From NCBI RefSeq assembly GCF_020184175.1, contig NC_065531.1, positions 6,593,213-6,657,212 of the forward strand: DNA of 64,000 nt, written 5' to 3'. The notes under the pieces are model-generated. The model did not search any database. It was not told the DNA's origin and worked only from the letters and a program-made list of their open reading frames with translations. How positions within the stretch are numbered: position 1 is the first letter of the stretch; each line of letters opens with the position of its first letter. The DNA comes from Aphis gossypii (lineage: Eukaryota > Arthropoda > Insecta > Hemiptera > Aphididae). Positions 50,223-63,706 of this stretch are shown here, piece by piece. Made by a program: the position numbers and the translations under genes.

Positions 50223-53200
50223 ATGAAATTCGCTGAGCATTTGGCCGCTCACATCACACCCGAGTGGAGAAAACAATACATCAGTTATGAAGTAGGTCAA
50301 AATGTTATAACAATATATTTGAGAAAACAATATATTATGACGGACAACAGTATTCTTTTTTCTAATAATAATTTTTGAGGTCGGTTACATGTTTTTAATC
50401 TATTGTGTTTTATAGGAGATGAAGGAAATGTTGTATGCTGCTATCGAACAGGTACCAGCGCCCGAACAAGTGGACCCCGATTCGCTTTCACGATATTATG
50501 CCAAATTTGATGAAAAATTTTTCAGTTTTTGTGACAAAGAACTCGCTAAAATCAACACATTCTATTCAGGTTTCGAACAGCATTTATGATTTTGTTTGAC
50601 ACCTTCTCTGTGTGTGTTTACCCCAATAATAAAGTTGACGGGAAACGATTACTTGAAGCCTGCTGCTATTTCATCAATTCACATAATTATATCACTTGTG
50701 CATGTTATGGTTGCATGAACATTAAAATAGTGTGTGATGGTGTACCGATTAACAGTGCATAAAACAACTACACAATATAGTTCTGTACTCATACAGTGTG
50801 CCATAATATGTAAATACATTCATATATTTTTAACATAACATTGTAAATTGGTACCGATTCACCATGCACAAGTTAGAATTTATTGTTTTTTAAATTTAGA
50901 GTATCAAATTATTTACATAGTCTAATAATTGAACTAGATTATTATTTATGTTTATTTTTTCCAAAACTAAATAATGCTTATTCATTATTAATTTATATAA
51001 TTTATTACTAATTAATTATATACTACATATTAAACCTAGCACTTAGGTATCTTTACATTTGAATAACTTATACCAACAATTAACCTAAAAGTATATCTCA
51101 GTATTTTAGTTACAATTATAACAATTGCTATAATCTAAAAAATATACCTATTCATAGTTCCTAGTTATAATTTTATAGTATGTTATGTTGAATTTATTAA
51201 GTTCCTAAAAGTAAATATTAAAAGTTTACAGATTTTTGTTTTGTTTTTTTTATTTGTATTCATATTCAGTATAATTATTAACTTGTTATTATTTTTATTA
51301 GTTATTCGTGAATTTATTTTAGTATTATGAAATAATAAATTTTCTATTCACAAAAAGCCTAATACACAAATAAGTATCTTTATTGAGTTTTAATTTTAAT
51401 AATTGCTCATTTTAAATTACTTATGCACCATAAATTATTTTTAAAGTTTCACTCAACTTACAAAAAGCATATCTATAGGTTTTATATATCTCTAATTCAC
51501 TCTTACTTTTAACAAAAATTATGGCTTAATACTCAAATTACCTACTTGCAATACCCGATAACTATTTAAACTGGATTAAAGACAAAAACAGTATTCATAA
51601 AAACCTTATACCAAAAATATGAATTAAGTTTCACAGTGTGAACACTATTTCATCTTTTAGAATTTAGGTAATGATATTATAAAAGACAATCAAAAATTAA
51701 AAAAAAAATTTTATTAATTATTAGTTTTACCATGCTACATTGTAAATATTCAACAATTTTAACAGAAATTAATATCCCACATGCATTCAAATCCACCATT
51801 CCATATTATTGTTTTCGGTTTTAAGAAGCCGGCAAATTTTATTATGGTTTAAATATTGGTTTTCAGTATTTGATTTGGAAAATGTCATATCAATAAATAA
51901 ATTCATTATTTTAGGTGTAAAACCTTGCAGTAAAAATACTTTACTTTTTAGAGAATTTGAGTGTACAATTTATTGGTATAAAAGTCTAACACTCATTAAA
52001 TACATCAAAGCTGTACTTCACTTTTTTATTTTGTGGTTTGATAATTATTCTAATTAAACAAAACATATAGGTTATTATATGTCATAATATATTAATATAC
52101 ACTAAAAACTAAAGAGTAAATACAGAAAATATGAAATTACATTTTTATCAGTGAATTTTCTTTATTTTTATTTTTGATAGTTGTAGACTTTTAGTTAATT
52201 AAATATCATAATAAATTAATGACTTATGCTTTGAAAGATGCATTAAATTATTACATCCTTTATAATGTTTGTTACAGGATGTGTTTATATTTTTTCAACC
52301 TTTTTGTAATGATAATATTGTATTATCAACATATTTTAGTTTGAGGAACAATAATAATGACATTCTTTTATTTATTAAATTACCTTCTTGGAACAATGTT
52401 ACATGTACCTACTTAATGTACTAATGTAATAATTTGTTAAAATTTCTTGTATTTTTACAGTTCATTATGCTAGAATTTTTAGTGTTAAAATTTTATGTTG
52501 ATTATTTATAAAACACACAGAAGTACTGTATCTGTATGATAGGTACCTATCTACTTTATAATAATACATGATACACATCACAGCTATAATATTTATGTAA
52601 TAATGAATGAATATGTGTGATATGATGCAACCGTAGCTGAGAGTCAATGTTTACAACTTTACAAGTTATGAATTATAAATGAAATTTAAATTTTTATTAA
52701 TTTAGGACAAAAAATTTACTATTGAAACTTTAAATTACACTTTTAAAATGTAATATAGTCGTTTTGTAAAAATAATGTTGGCACCTACTTACATTTTCCA
52801 TCATTTTGGTTTTTCACCTTGACTGGAATTGACTGTCCTCATTCTAATTTTAAAATTAAAGACTCAATAATAATTATTATAAGATGTATCCATCTATTCA
52901 CAGTAATTAGCATCCAGCTATATTTATATTAGTCATAGAGAACTCGTAGCTATTTCATTTAAAACATTCTAATAGAATGTAGAAGGATTTATGTTGAAAT
53001 ATATAAATAGGAAGGTAGGTAGGTAAATACTAATTTTAGTAGATATCTACCAATCACAAAACATAATATTAAAACTATAATAAATATTATTAGAACTGAC
53101 TAAATAGTTATTAAAACAGTTTTATGTTTTATTCTATTGCGTTCTGTTATTTTAGGCATATACTTAATATCTATTGACTACTAATAATTTATATGAGTAC

Positions 53201-56200
53201 ATGATTAATCATTAATAATTACACTGATCAGATTTTTAGTGTCGGGTATCAAATTCTTTTAGATTCTGGGCGAGTATAACGTATTAGTTTTAAACTAATA
53301 TTTTAAGCTATTTGCATATTACATTTAATTGTATTCAAGCTAATATACTCATAAATTTTACATATTAATTAATAAATATCGAAAATACAATTTTTTTGTA
53401 GACATACAAAGTTCTCATATATATTATATATATATATATATTTTTTTTTAAGAAAAATATACTATCTTTATAGAATGGTATGATAAGTGTACCTAAGTGT
53501 GAAGAGAGTAAGAAAAAAATAACAAGATATTACTTATTTAAAAAGTCATTCATTAGTAACATTTGGAAGTAGGTAGGTACCTATATCATAATTTTAAAAA
53601 TCGATTCATCCGTTCTGCTGACTTTACAAAAATAAATTGACTATTAAGTAATAGGTACCTAATATAAATTAATTATTATATATTATCCAAGCCCCAAGGT
53701 ATTCTGAAAAATAGAATCAATTTATTATTACATTTAAATACAACACAACCATTACAGTGATCTATCTACTTAATAACGAAATTTCGACTTACTGTAGAGC
53801 AAAGCAATTTTGTATTATAATATACAGGTACCCATAAAAACAATTAAACACGAATAAAAGATAAATAATTAAGTACTAAACATATAGCTGGCATTTTATT
53901 AATTTAAAAATTACCTTAAGTAGGTATCTATGTCTACATTATCTAAATTCTAATTAATCAATATCAAAACAATATGTACCCCTCTAACAATATTTCGGCA
54001 GCCCTCACGGAATTCGTATGTAGGTATATATTTATAAATAGTCACCTAAGTTACTTATAGATACAGTAGTTGTTTATAATATATTATAGTACTAACTTAT
54101 GGATATGAAAATATATTGTTAATGGGTACCTACATCATTTTTACAGTTTAATTGTTATAAATTAAATATTAAAATACGCATCAATGCATTATTATTAATG
54201 ATTATAGTAGAATATTGTTCAATAACGGATGATGAAAATTCAATGTATCATAGAAATTGTCTTTGTCAAACAAGAATTAAACCTAATCAGTACTTTTTCC
54301 ATCAAATTTAATTGTTTGATTATTATTTATTAAAGCATATATATATATATATATATATATGCGCATATATTTTTATCTAATAGTACCTATAGTTAATAAC
54401 TTATACTATGTTACATTGTTACATAATACATTTACAAATAAATTAGTGTAATTATGATTTACATAATGTTCTTATGATAGGTAGGTACTTGACCTGGGAA
54501 ATAAAATGAATCAAAAAAAAAAAGAATATCAAAATAGGAACACAGAAGTAATAATGGTAGGTAACCTAACCTATCTACCTACTTCATTTGCATCCTTGTT
54601 GATTGATTTAAATGTGATTAAGAAAAGTGGTAGGATCAAATATTTGTAAATTAATTAATGTATTAACAAACATTGTAGTATATACCTAGGTTATAATTTA
54701 TAAGGTAGGTATATAATATGTATATTGTGTATATTTTGTCATACAGAATAATTGTACGTGTACCTATAGTAAATTTAAACAAAGTAGGTATGTTTATCGC
54801 GAATATTTGCAATAGGTTATTAAAAATTATAATACCATATTTACCTATATTATAAACATATACATAAGATATGTAGATTATAGGTATCTATAAACCATCA
54901 CAAGACACTGAAACATTAATTTTCAAAAGCGTTATTAACGTAGTATAAATTTAAATTTTTGTTAAAGATAACTCATTGGTATTAGTGTTGTAGTTTGTAA
55001 ATATTTTCTAATGATGTATTGATGTGTCTATTAAGTATGAAATAAATAGTTTTCCTCCATTGGAATAATAATATCTAATAAACGATCCATACAATTATTA
55101 TTATGATTAATTATTGTTTAGTTAGGTAGGTACATTATATAGCGAGCAGATTTAAATTTTAATAACTATTATTTTTAATTAGTATAATTGTGCGTTAAAA
55201 CTAATAAAATATAATATAGGTACACATAGATCTTTATAAAACTAACATAATATAACGCGTTGTGTGTGATTCAATTTTATATTAAGAACAAATAAAATAG
55301 GTAATATTATCTATATTTGTATTTTGTGTTTTAAAAAAATCGTCTTAAAACAAAAATGAAATTATTATTTTATTTTGGTTGGTATCTATTTTTCTATCTG
55401 GAAAAATAACTTCGTAGATAGAACAAAAGGTTTTCAACGTAAATATAGGCAAATTAAAAATCTATAATGTGGATATAGATATCTATAAGATATGTAATGG
55501 TCTATATGATTCTCCAAAAATCTTTTAAAAAACAAATATATATCTATACCTACATGAAGTATTATTCAATACCTATATAATACGGGTAATAATAATATAT
55601 TAAATACTATTTCAACATCTAAAATTATCCTTAAACGTTTTGAAATATTTATATATAATATATATATACCTGCATAATTATTCACAAGGAGAATGATTTT
55701 AATGCCAGCTTTTGCTGTGCAACTGGCAAGATATAATTCAAAGTTGTTTCTTTCTCAAGACCGATTATTGGCAAACCAACTTACTCATCAGTCACGCTTA
55801 GTATAACATAAATAATACAAATTTAAAAATAAAAAATTTAAATAAAATAATATTTCAATAAAAAGAACCACTCTATCAATGAAAATACCGTAAGAAATTT
55901 GATGACCAAAATATGGTTCGTTATAATAACATATTAATAAGGATAAACCATAATAAGCCACTGCCAATAAATTAGACCGCACTAACCTATTTATATAATA
56001 TTATGGTTATCCATAAAACATGCCTTCTTGCCAAGATTTTCTAGTAATTTTTTCATTACTAAAATAGGGACGATAATTACAAAATTCTATTTTAATTCAT
56101 CTTATTTCAAACCGACACGCAGCGTATAAACGTAGTTACATCAATAACTATAGGTACTATTTAATAATATAATATACATAAAATAATATGTAGGACCTAA

Positions 56201-59200
56201 CATGTAATTTAAAATACATTTTACTAATATATAATATATCAATGTAGGATGCTGTAGAAATCAATAATAATCGGTATAGGAACTATTTTTTTCCAGTTGG
56301 GTACTATAGATTGACCACAAACACAGGGGCGTGCCGAGGAGGTTTTGGGGGTTCAAACCACCCCCAAATTGACTGGCTTATTTTTTTCAACTTAATGATA
56401 TTTACAAAATAAAAAATATACATTAACATAATATTATGGGGAAATCCGATAATTATACATATAGTAATTAATATAAAAATAATACAATAATTGACGATCT
56501 TTTGTTTTTATTCCTTTTAGTACATTTTTGCGAATTTTATATTCATGGTACAACGGCAGGTTATTATCGCTATTTTTGGGGTTTTACGTTAATTTGAATG
56601 AAATCAGTTTTCACGTTGCCGTATGGGTCTTATCGATAACATAAAAATAATTTTATTACAACAAAAGCAAATCATAAATATTTGTAATCTTTCACATCAT
56701 TTCTGTAGGTAACTGACAATACCAACATAGTATTTTCAATTTAATTTTGTCATTATCAACGGTAAAATAAACCTAGGTACTCTTACTTTATGTACAAACT
56801 TTCATTTGGTTCGTGTTTACCACGATTGGTGATCTGTTGTACCTACTCTTACGTTTATTATTTTGAAATTTATTTTCATACAGTTATTATTATTTAAAAT
56901 ACGTCAACATAATTGTACATTAAATTGTGAAGAAATAAACAACTAATTTAAAAAAAAGATTAGTGGAGATGACACTGCAGTAGATACAAATTTATTTTAA
57001 CTGAATAAAAAATTAAAGTATAAAATGTATAATTATTGTTTTAAAAAAAATTAAGTGTAGAAAAAATAATAAAAAATAATATATACTTACATTTATTTAA
57101 ATGATATTGTTCTAAGTATTGAAGTTTAACTTTAAAACTTTAAGATTAAACTAAACCATCCCCAAAAAGAAATCCTGGGCACGCCCCTGCACAAACATGT
57201 ATTATATTTTTTGAATTATGTTCAAAATTCAAAAGCATAGGTTCAGAACTGGGCCCGACTTTGCGAATAGCTATTACTAATTAGTAAACACTTTATATTT
57301 ATATATACCTTCAATAAAGAACTGAGTGAAAAAATTAATAGATAGTAGGTACCAGTTATTACAAGATTAAAATTATTTAAAAATTATTTTTCAAATACTT
57401 TTTGGATTTTATTTTAACTAATTAATTTTGTTGGATTTTTGTTAATATTTATCTTAGTAACTATTTATTGTGTAACCTTCGTTCTCTAGGTGTTATAATA
57501 AACAAAATAACGTTCTAAACTTTTATATTTGGTCTAAATAGCGAACTAATTTAATTTAGAAATCATACATATATATATTTAAAAATATTAATATGATAAT
57601 ATAGGGAGATCTTCTGTACCTATTTGATTGAATAACGTGTAAACATGTTAAACCAGGAAGTTGCTTAGCATACTGTTTGTATAGTAGTTGATGAATGTAC
57701 ATATTGAGTAGGTCACTGCGCATGGTTAAAAATGAATTGGTTGATAAATTATTGTATACGGTGAAAAACAGTTCTGAATAAATGTCAATATTTGAAATTC
57801 AAACTCTCTTATAAAATGTGGCTTTACCTAATTTTATTTAAAGATTTTTTATGAAAAATGATGAATTTTCTTTTTAAAATTTAAGAATAAAAATTAAAAA
57901 TGTAATGCATTTTTAACAACAGAAAATCTTGTGTTTTTTGTATTTTTAACGAATTTCATCAAAATTTAAAATTCAAATACTTAGAATAATAAAAACCATG
58001 TATTTTTATAATTATTAAATTTGCAAGCCCTGTGTCTGAGGATACATTGTTTAATCAATATTTTTATAAAAAAAACTAAATAAATTCGAAAGGTACTTAC
58101 CAATACCTAGCTTAACAATAGTATAAACATTTTAAAAATATAAGTATTTAAAGAAGATAATAATTTTAATAATTTATTGTAATATGTTTCAATTCCATGC
58201 AGCTAATAGTTTTTGAAAAATAAAAAATAATAAATATCGTTATTTATGTGTTGGGTGTATTATTCAATTTTTTCCAAATTTGAATTTGAATCGATCATAA
58301 AAATGTGAGTGTCTTTACGACCATATTTCTTTTATTTTCCAATTACAAAACTTATAGGTACTGAATATTATTTTTAATTTTCGAATTTTTTTATTCATAA
58401 ATATAAATTAAACAAAGCTAAGTAATAAACATATACCTGGTTTTTTGTAATGTTGTTACAATTGATATTTTTTTTCAATTATTTAGAAAAGTACCTGGAA
58501 ATGTCTACTTTTGATTTCTCAAAGTATATACTAGAATCAATATTTTACCATATCCCTTTTCATAGTTGAAGGTTGAAGCATTTTGTTTCTACTATAAAAA
58601 AGTCTCTGGACATACAAATCATTCAGCTTAGAATCTGAAAATTATAGTAGATATTTTTTGATTTGAAATCCTGAAATTTATCCAAACTTGATTAAATTAC
58701 AATATATATATTAATTATATGTGGACTATGTGTGTTACTGTATGATAAGATATAATATATTAAATAAATTAAAAGCCGATTATCAAGTTGATAAATCAAA
58801 CTTCTCGAATAATAAACTATAATGCACACGATCTTGTTGTGACTACACCTTACTGGTATTATACTATAATTGTCTAATACAGTCTATAGTATATTAATTA
58901 GTATTGCATTTGCAATGTTTTAGAAAAATTGGCAGAAGCAACCAGAAAATTTGCCAACCTCCAGAGTGACCTGAGAGAGGCTCAAGATGACAAAATCAAA
59001 CCTAAAGATGCTAGTGGTAATCTGAAGCCTGTAAAACGAAAAATTCTTCGAAAAAACACCACAACACGTAAGACCCAAGAACTGAAGTTAGCTTTCAGTG
59101 AATTCTATCTGAGTTTAATTCTACTGCAGAACTACCAAAATTTAAACTACACTGGCTTTCGAAAGATTATGAAAAAACATGACAAGGTATATTTGCAGAG

Positions 59201-62200
59201 TAATGTTAATTATTTTTTATTACTGTATAGTGTATACTAACGGACATTATGATTATGTATTTTGATTTCCATATTAATAATTAAAAATGTACCTGGATTA
59301 CTGACTTATAACAATATTAATTATTTATTAATTTCAATCCCCTCAAGCGTTTTAACCTTGTAAGTTGTAGTAAACATAATAATTCTGTTTGAATCAGATT
59401 TTACGCCGTACGTGCATCATGTAGACTGAAAACACGACAATCAATAGGAATTAATAATAAATATACCGTTTAATTTTTTTTTGGCTTCTAAAATGTTATC
59501 GTTTATGAAAAACTACTACTTAACATGCTAAACATTATTCTCGTACAACACTTACACACTTATGAGCTCTTGTTCCATACAGTTATTCACGGTTGTCTGT
59601 TATTATTCAAACCAGTTATTTGTTCAATTATTGCTGTAAAATTAATCGGGCTATGTTCGCGTTAACCGTATACTGACCAAATAATCATCTTTTCGGTTTA
59701 ATACATATTATTACAGCAACCAGCTATGATACTATATTATTATTATATTATGTGAATAAATGGTGGGTCCTATAATATTAGAAAGAAAAACCTAAAATGT
59801 GTAATTTATGCAAATGGTTACATGAAGAATATTATAGAATAGGTATATTTTTCATTCTTTTAAACTTTTGAAAAAAAATACTTTAAGTAATTTAATATTT
59901 AAGTAACCACGTAATTACAACAAATATTAGTATAATGTATCTAATTGTAATTGTATATCGAATAAATGAGGTATATTGAGCCTGTTATTTTTACGGGTCG
60001 AATTATTAATTTTTCTAGGAAATATAACTTAAATAATATATTATAGTATACATAATTTATATTTATATTTAATAATTATATTTTATGACACAAAATCGAT
60101 AAATCTTCTTATTCTTAACTCATAGTTTATACAGGCGTGTCTCAAGGAGAGATTTTAAGGTTTCACCTCCCCCGCCGAAATTTCAAGAAAATTATTAAAT
60201 ATGTTTTTTTTTTATATTAAAGTGGGAAACTGTATAACTTAAACATCCTAAACTCCCCTCCAAGTTACTTACAATGTTCGGTTAGTGCCTGATAATGTTA
60301 ACCAGAAGAATTTCTCATGTATTAACCGATATAATTCTACCAGTTAGTCTTACTGACACTTAACCGGACATTGAAAGAACGACCCTTAGATTTATAATAA
60401 ACTAAGTAATGTAGGTATATATTATGTTTTAAAAATATTCCAAATTTCTATTAAAACCATTTTGTACATTACTTCTACATAACAAATTTAAAATTTAAAT
60501 AAATTACATTTTATTTTATTAACATACAACAACTGTAAAATGTTTTCCGTATTTTAACGTTGATCTATATTATGTCTGTGTGTCGTTCGTTTAAGTTACT
60601 GGGTTCGGAGGGCGGTTCCGGAGGTCGGTGGAGATCAGAAGTAGTGGAAAACGCTCATTTCTATTGCAACAAAGATATCGACCGGTTGATAAGTGAAACC
60701 GAGGCTACCGTCACACAAGGTCTGGAAGGGGGAGATCGCCAAAGGGCCATGAAGAGACTGCGAGTACCACCACTCGGCGAACAGCAATCGCCTTGGATCA
60801 CGTTCAAAGTTGGCTTATTTTCCGGCGCTTTTGTCGTTATGTTGCTTGCGGTAGTCATCACCGGTGAGTGAATTAAAAAAATGTAGCATCTATAGACATC
60901 ATATAGACAAAGTAAGTACGAGTATAATTTGTTTGAGTTTATACAAACAAAATAGGTACCTCGAAAATAATAATATGTAATATCAATGTATCATCATAAT
61001 ATGTAGGGTATTTTTCGTTACTGCATGTATTGTACACTTATGAAGTATTCGCGTTAAACTGTAAAATCAGATTTTTGAATCGATGTGGTGAAATTATCTC
61101 GATGATAAAGACTTTTAGTCCGTTGACATATTATTATTTAACTTTTATAATAACACAACTAATGTCACGATTATAAATAAATCGTCTACATAACCGAAAT
61201 CCATTGAGGTGGAAAAATTCATAAATGTTATACTTGTATCTAATCTAGTAAGTCATCCCTTGTACTATCTGATCGGTCCAGCTAGAAAATAATTCATAGT
61301 CGCTTTTTATCGTTGATTCGTAGGCATCGCTCACAGTAACGAGAACACGGACTGGCGAGTGATGGTCAGGCTCTACCGGGGACCACTGTTGTTGGTCATA
61401 TTCCTATTTCTCATGGGCATAAATGTTTACTGCTGGCGTTCGTCAGGCGTCAACCACGTTCTCATCTTCGAGTTAGATCCTAGAAACCACCTGACCGAGC
61501 AGCACATCATGGAGTTAGCTACCGTTTTCGGCCTGGTGTGGGCCGGCTCGGCGCTGATATTCCTGTACAGCGAAAAGCTACACATACCGCCGTACATAAA
61601 CCCGCTGATCCTGGCAGTGCTCATGATTGCGTTCTTGTTCAATCCCACCAAGACGCTACGGCATGATGCCCGTTTCTGGGTGCTGCGCGTGGCGGTAAGC
61701 TATACGACTTTGTAGTTTCGTATCTGTATGTATATCCGTATAATATGGTGATCCTATTTTTTGTTCATACGTTTTTTATAAATCTTACTCACTCTCAAAA
61801 AAATAAATGCAGACAAATTGATTACTTGCAGCACTGATTTAACTCGTGTTATAAAAGCTCAGGAGTTGTATGAAAAGAACATTTTTGGATATCATTATAT
61901 TCTTAAATATTATAATCATTATACGTAGCTTAAGAAAAAAAAAATTACCATATTATTAATTTATTTATTTTTTATATTAGCTATAATATTATCATAAAAT
62001 ATTAAACTCAACAATTAAAACTGCACTATACATAATAATATCATAATTTATCAAATATTAATTCTTTATAAATATTAAACTTTTTTAAATAATTGAATTA
62101 TGCCAAAGACTATTATAGATCATCAAAAAATTATAATATTCAAAAATTTTTATTTTCCATTTCATCAACACCAACAATGACTAGGTTTTAAAAATAACCC

Positions 62201-63706
62201 TGTGAAAAATAAATACATGTTTGTGTTTTATTATGACGCAGGTACGCATACTGTTCGCACCGTTTTTCTACGTTGGTTTCGCAGACTTTTGGCTGGCCGA
62301 TCAATTGACTAGCCTGGTGCCTGCGTTGCTGGACTTTCAGTACCTCGTGTGCTTCTATTTGACCAACGACAAGTGGATGTCAAATAAAAGTAATGGACTT
62401 TGATCACAAATATTGCATACTTATAATAGTATAGTTAAAAGTCATTACTAAAAAACTAAAACTTATATTATAATAATAAGTAGTTTTCGATAAACGTGTC
62501 AAAATTAGTATATCCACTAATTTACTTCGAAAGAGTTTATTATATGTTCAAAGTAAATGCTTAATACATGGTGATGACGTCAAATCGACTACAAACATTT
62601 TCATTGACATTTTGTCTGTTTTAAATTATAAATATTCAAGAAATATTTATAGATATTTTATGAATATATATGTTTTTTTACAGTTTATTGATTTGCACGT
62701 TGTAATTTATGTTTAAATATATTTACCAAAATTCATAGAGTACCTACCTATTATACATCATGTCATCATATGTATAATATAAGAAGAAATATTTGAAAAC
62801 TAACAGACCCTTATCTCGTGTCTTATATATTATATACAGCAATCGATATAGACGGCAGCAAGTGCGTGGAACGCGTGTGGCTATTGCGGCCATTCGTCGC
62901 GTGCTTGCCTGCGTGGTTCCGATTCATGCAATGCCTGAGACGGTATCGGGACTCACGAGAAGCGTTCCCTCATCTGGCCAACGCCGCCAAATACGCAACT
63001 ACCTTCTTCGTGATAACGTTCTCATTTTTAAACCTTCAATACGCAAGTAAGATGGATCGATTATAATATGTCTGTTTTATTTTAATATACATTGTAAAAT
63101 TTTAAAGATCAAAATTAAATTTTTTTTTAAATTGTCGACCAAAAATCGCAAAACTTAAAAAAGGTTGCACTTAAAAAACAAAAAGTTTGTTTCACCAATA
63201 TAACGGATGTAACAAATAAATGGTAATATAAGGTGTATTTATACTTTTTCCAAAAAGAATTTCGAAATAATTTAATATCTTTAAAAAAATAATTACTGAT
63301 CTTTTTTAAAATAATCACCTTATACATTATGTTTGGGCCGTCTAGAAACGAGGCTCAGAAAAGTTAGCATAGTGTTTTTTCTAAACTTAAACTAAGAAAA
63401 AATGTTTTTAATTAGTCTGTTTGCTATAACTATTACAATACGTATCATCTTCATTTACACTGTATTGTAATATGTGTAATATATAATAAATCGAATAATT
63501 AACAGTCATTGTTTTTTTAAAAAAATGTATTTATAGAGAATAATCCCAAAGAAGACTCGAGTGTTTTCTTTTACCTATGGATATCAGCATCCATATTTAG
63601 TTCCCTATATTCTTATATATGGGATATCAAAATGGATTGGGGACTTTTTGATCGGAACGCCGGTGAGAATAGATTCCTTCGTGAAGAAATCGTGTACTCG
63701 TCAACA
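50223..63706 (+). CDS. XPR1: XPR1-type SPX-EXS phosphate exporter (3' end beyond window)
   Basis: Eight coding exons are present: 50223-50291, 50416-50569, 58924-59186, 60596-60863, 61324-61694, 62242-62389, 62840-63046 and 63537-63706. They give 550 residues in one continuous frame; the family has about 700, so roughly the last 140 lie to the right. XPR1 exports inorganic phosphate across the plasma membrane and is gated by inositol pyrophosphates bound to its SPX domain. The SPX domain is exons 1-3 (residues 1-162), from MKFAEHLAAHITPEWRKQYI to the lysine-rich GFRKIMKKHDK at 152-162. Membrane segments begin at about residue 228 (exon 4 end) and continue through exons 5-6. The EXS domain follows, with FRFMQCLRRYRD at 451-462 and MDWGLFDRNAGEN in exon 8. 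Intron 2 is 8.4 kb. All splice sites are GT-AG; the intron 2 donor (CAG|GTTTCG) is weak. Confidence 0.95.
54337..54360. repeat. (AT)12 microsatellite
   Basis: A perfect dinucleotide tract inside XPR1 intron 2, followed by GCGCATATAT. Confidence 0.9.
55693..55806 (+). other. Isolated protein-like 38-codon open frame in XPR1 intron 2
   Basis: The frame starts ATG at 55693 and stops TAA at 55804-55806. Its composition is unlike that of the surrounding AT-driven frames: it contains MPAFAVQLARYNSKLFL followed by SQDRLLANQLTHQ, with mixed polar and apolar residues and few Asn/Ile/Lys runs. I do not recognise the source. It might be a fragment of a transposon or processed gene, an unannotated microexon, or chance. 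Confidence 0.25.
56316..57197. mobile_element. Non-autonomous hAT-type element in XPR1 intron 2
   Basis: The element spans 56324-57189 (866 bp). The left end is CAGGGGCGTGCC and the right end is GGCACGCCCCTG, perfect 12 bp inverted repeats, with weaker pairing continuing inward (GAGGAGG-TTTTGGGGG against the complement of CCCCAAAAAGAAATCCT). It is flanked by a perfect 8 bp duplication CACAAACA at 56316-56323 and 57190-57197. This is diagnostic for the hAT superfamily. The interior is AT-rich without a transposase frame. Confidence 0.9.
57690..58010 (+). repeat. Diverged copy of the dispersed repeat
   Basis: TTGTATACGGTGAAAAACAG and TTCTGAATAAATG at about 57752-57785 correspond to the core of the copy at 34730-34760. 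Further on, AACGAATTTCATCAAAATTT and AAATTCAAATACTT correspond to the distal part near 35025-35055. Order and spacing agree, but divergence is considerable, so this is an older insertion of the same family. Confidence 0.45.
59187..60595 (+). other. XPR1 intron 3
   Basis: About 1.4 kb with no gene. A GC-richer scrap at about 60134-60265 (CAGGCGTGTCTC ... CACCTCCCCCGCC ... CTCCCCTCC) looks like a decayed transposon end, without identifiable partner ends. Confidence 0.6.
61695..62241 (+). other. XPR1 intron 5
   Basis: About 550 bp of AT-rich DNA with no feature seen beyond the splice sites (G|GTAAGC donor and GACGCAG acceptor). Introns 4 (60864-61323), 6 (62390-62839) and 7 (63047-63536) are of similar size and equally plain. 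Confidence 0.7.

Larger units (their letters stand above)
50570..58923 (+). other. XPR1 intron 2 (8.4 kb)
   Basis: This intron splits the SPX domain. It contains an AT microsatellite (54337-54360), a 38-codon protein-like open frame (55693-55806), a complete hAT-type element (56324-57189) and a diverged copy of the dispersed repeat (about 57690-58010). The rest is AT-rich and includes many TAGGTACCTA-type palindromic words, which are frequent in aphid noncoding DNA. I see no nested gene that I would call. Confidence 0.8.

Noticed and set aside
49807..50226. 139-codon plus-strand open frame between METTL17 and XPR1
   Set aside because: It lies across the first METTL17 exon and the shared promoter, and ends at the XPR1 start. 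GC enrichment explains its length, and it has no family features.
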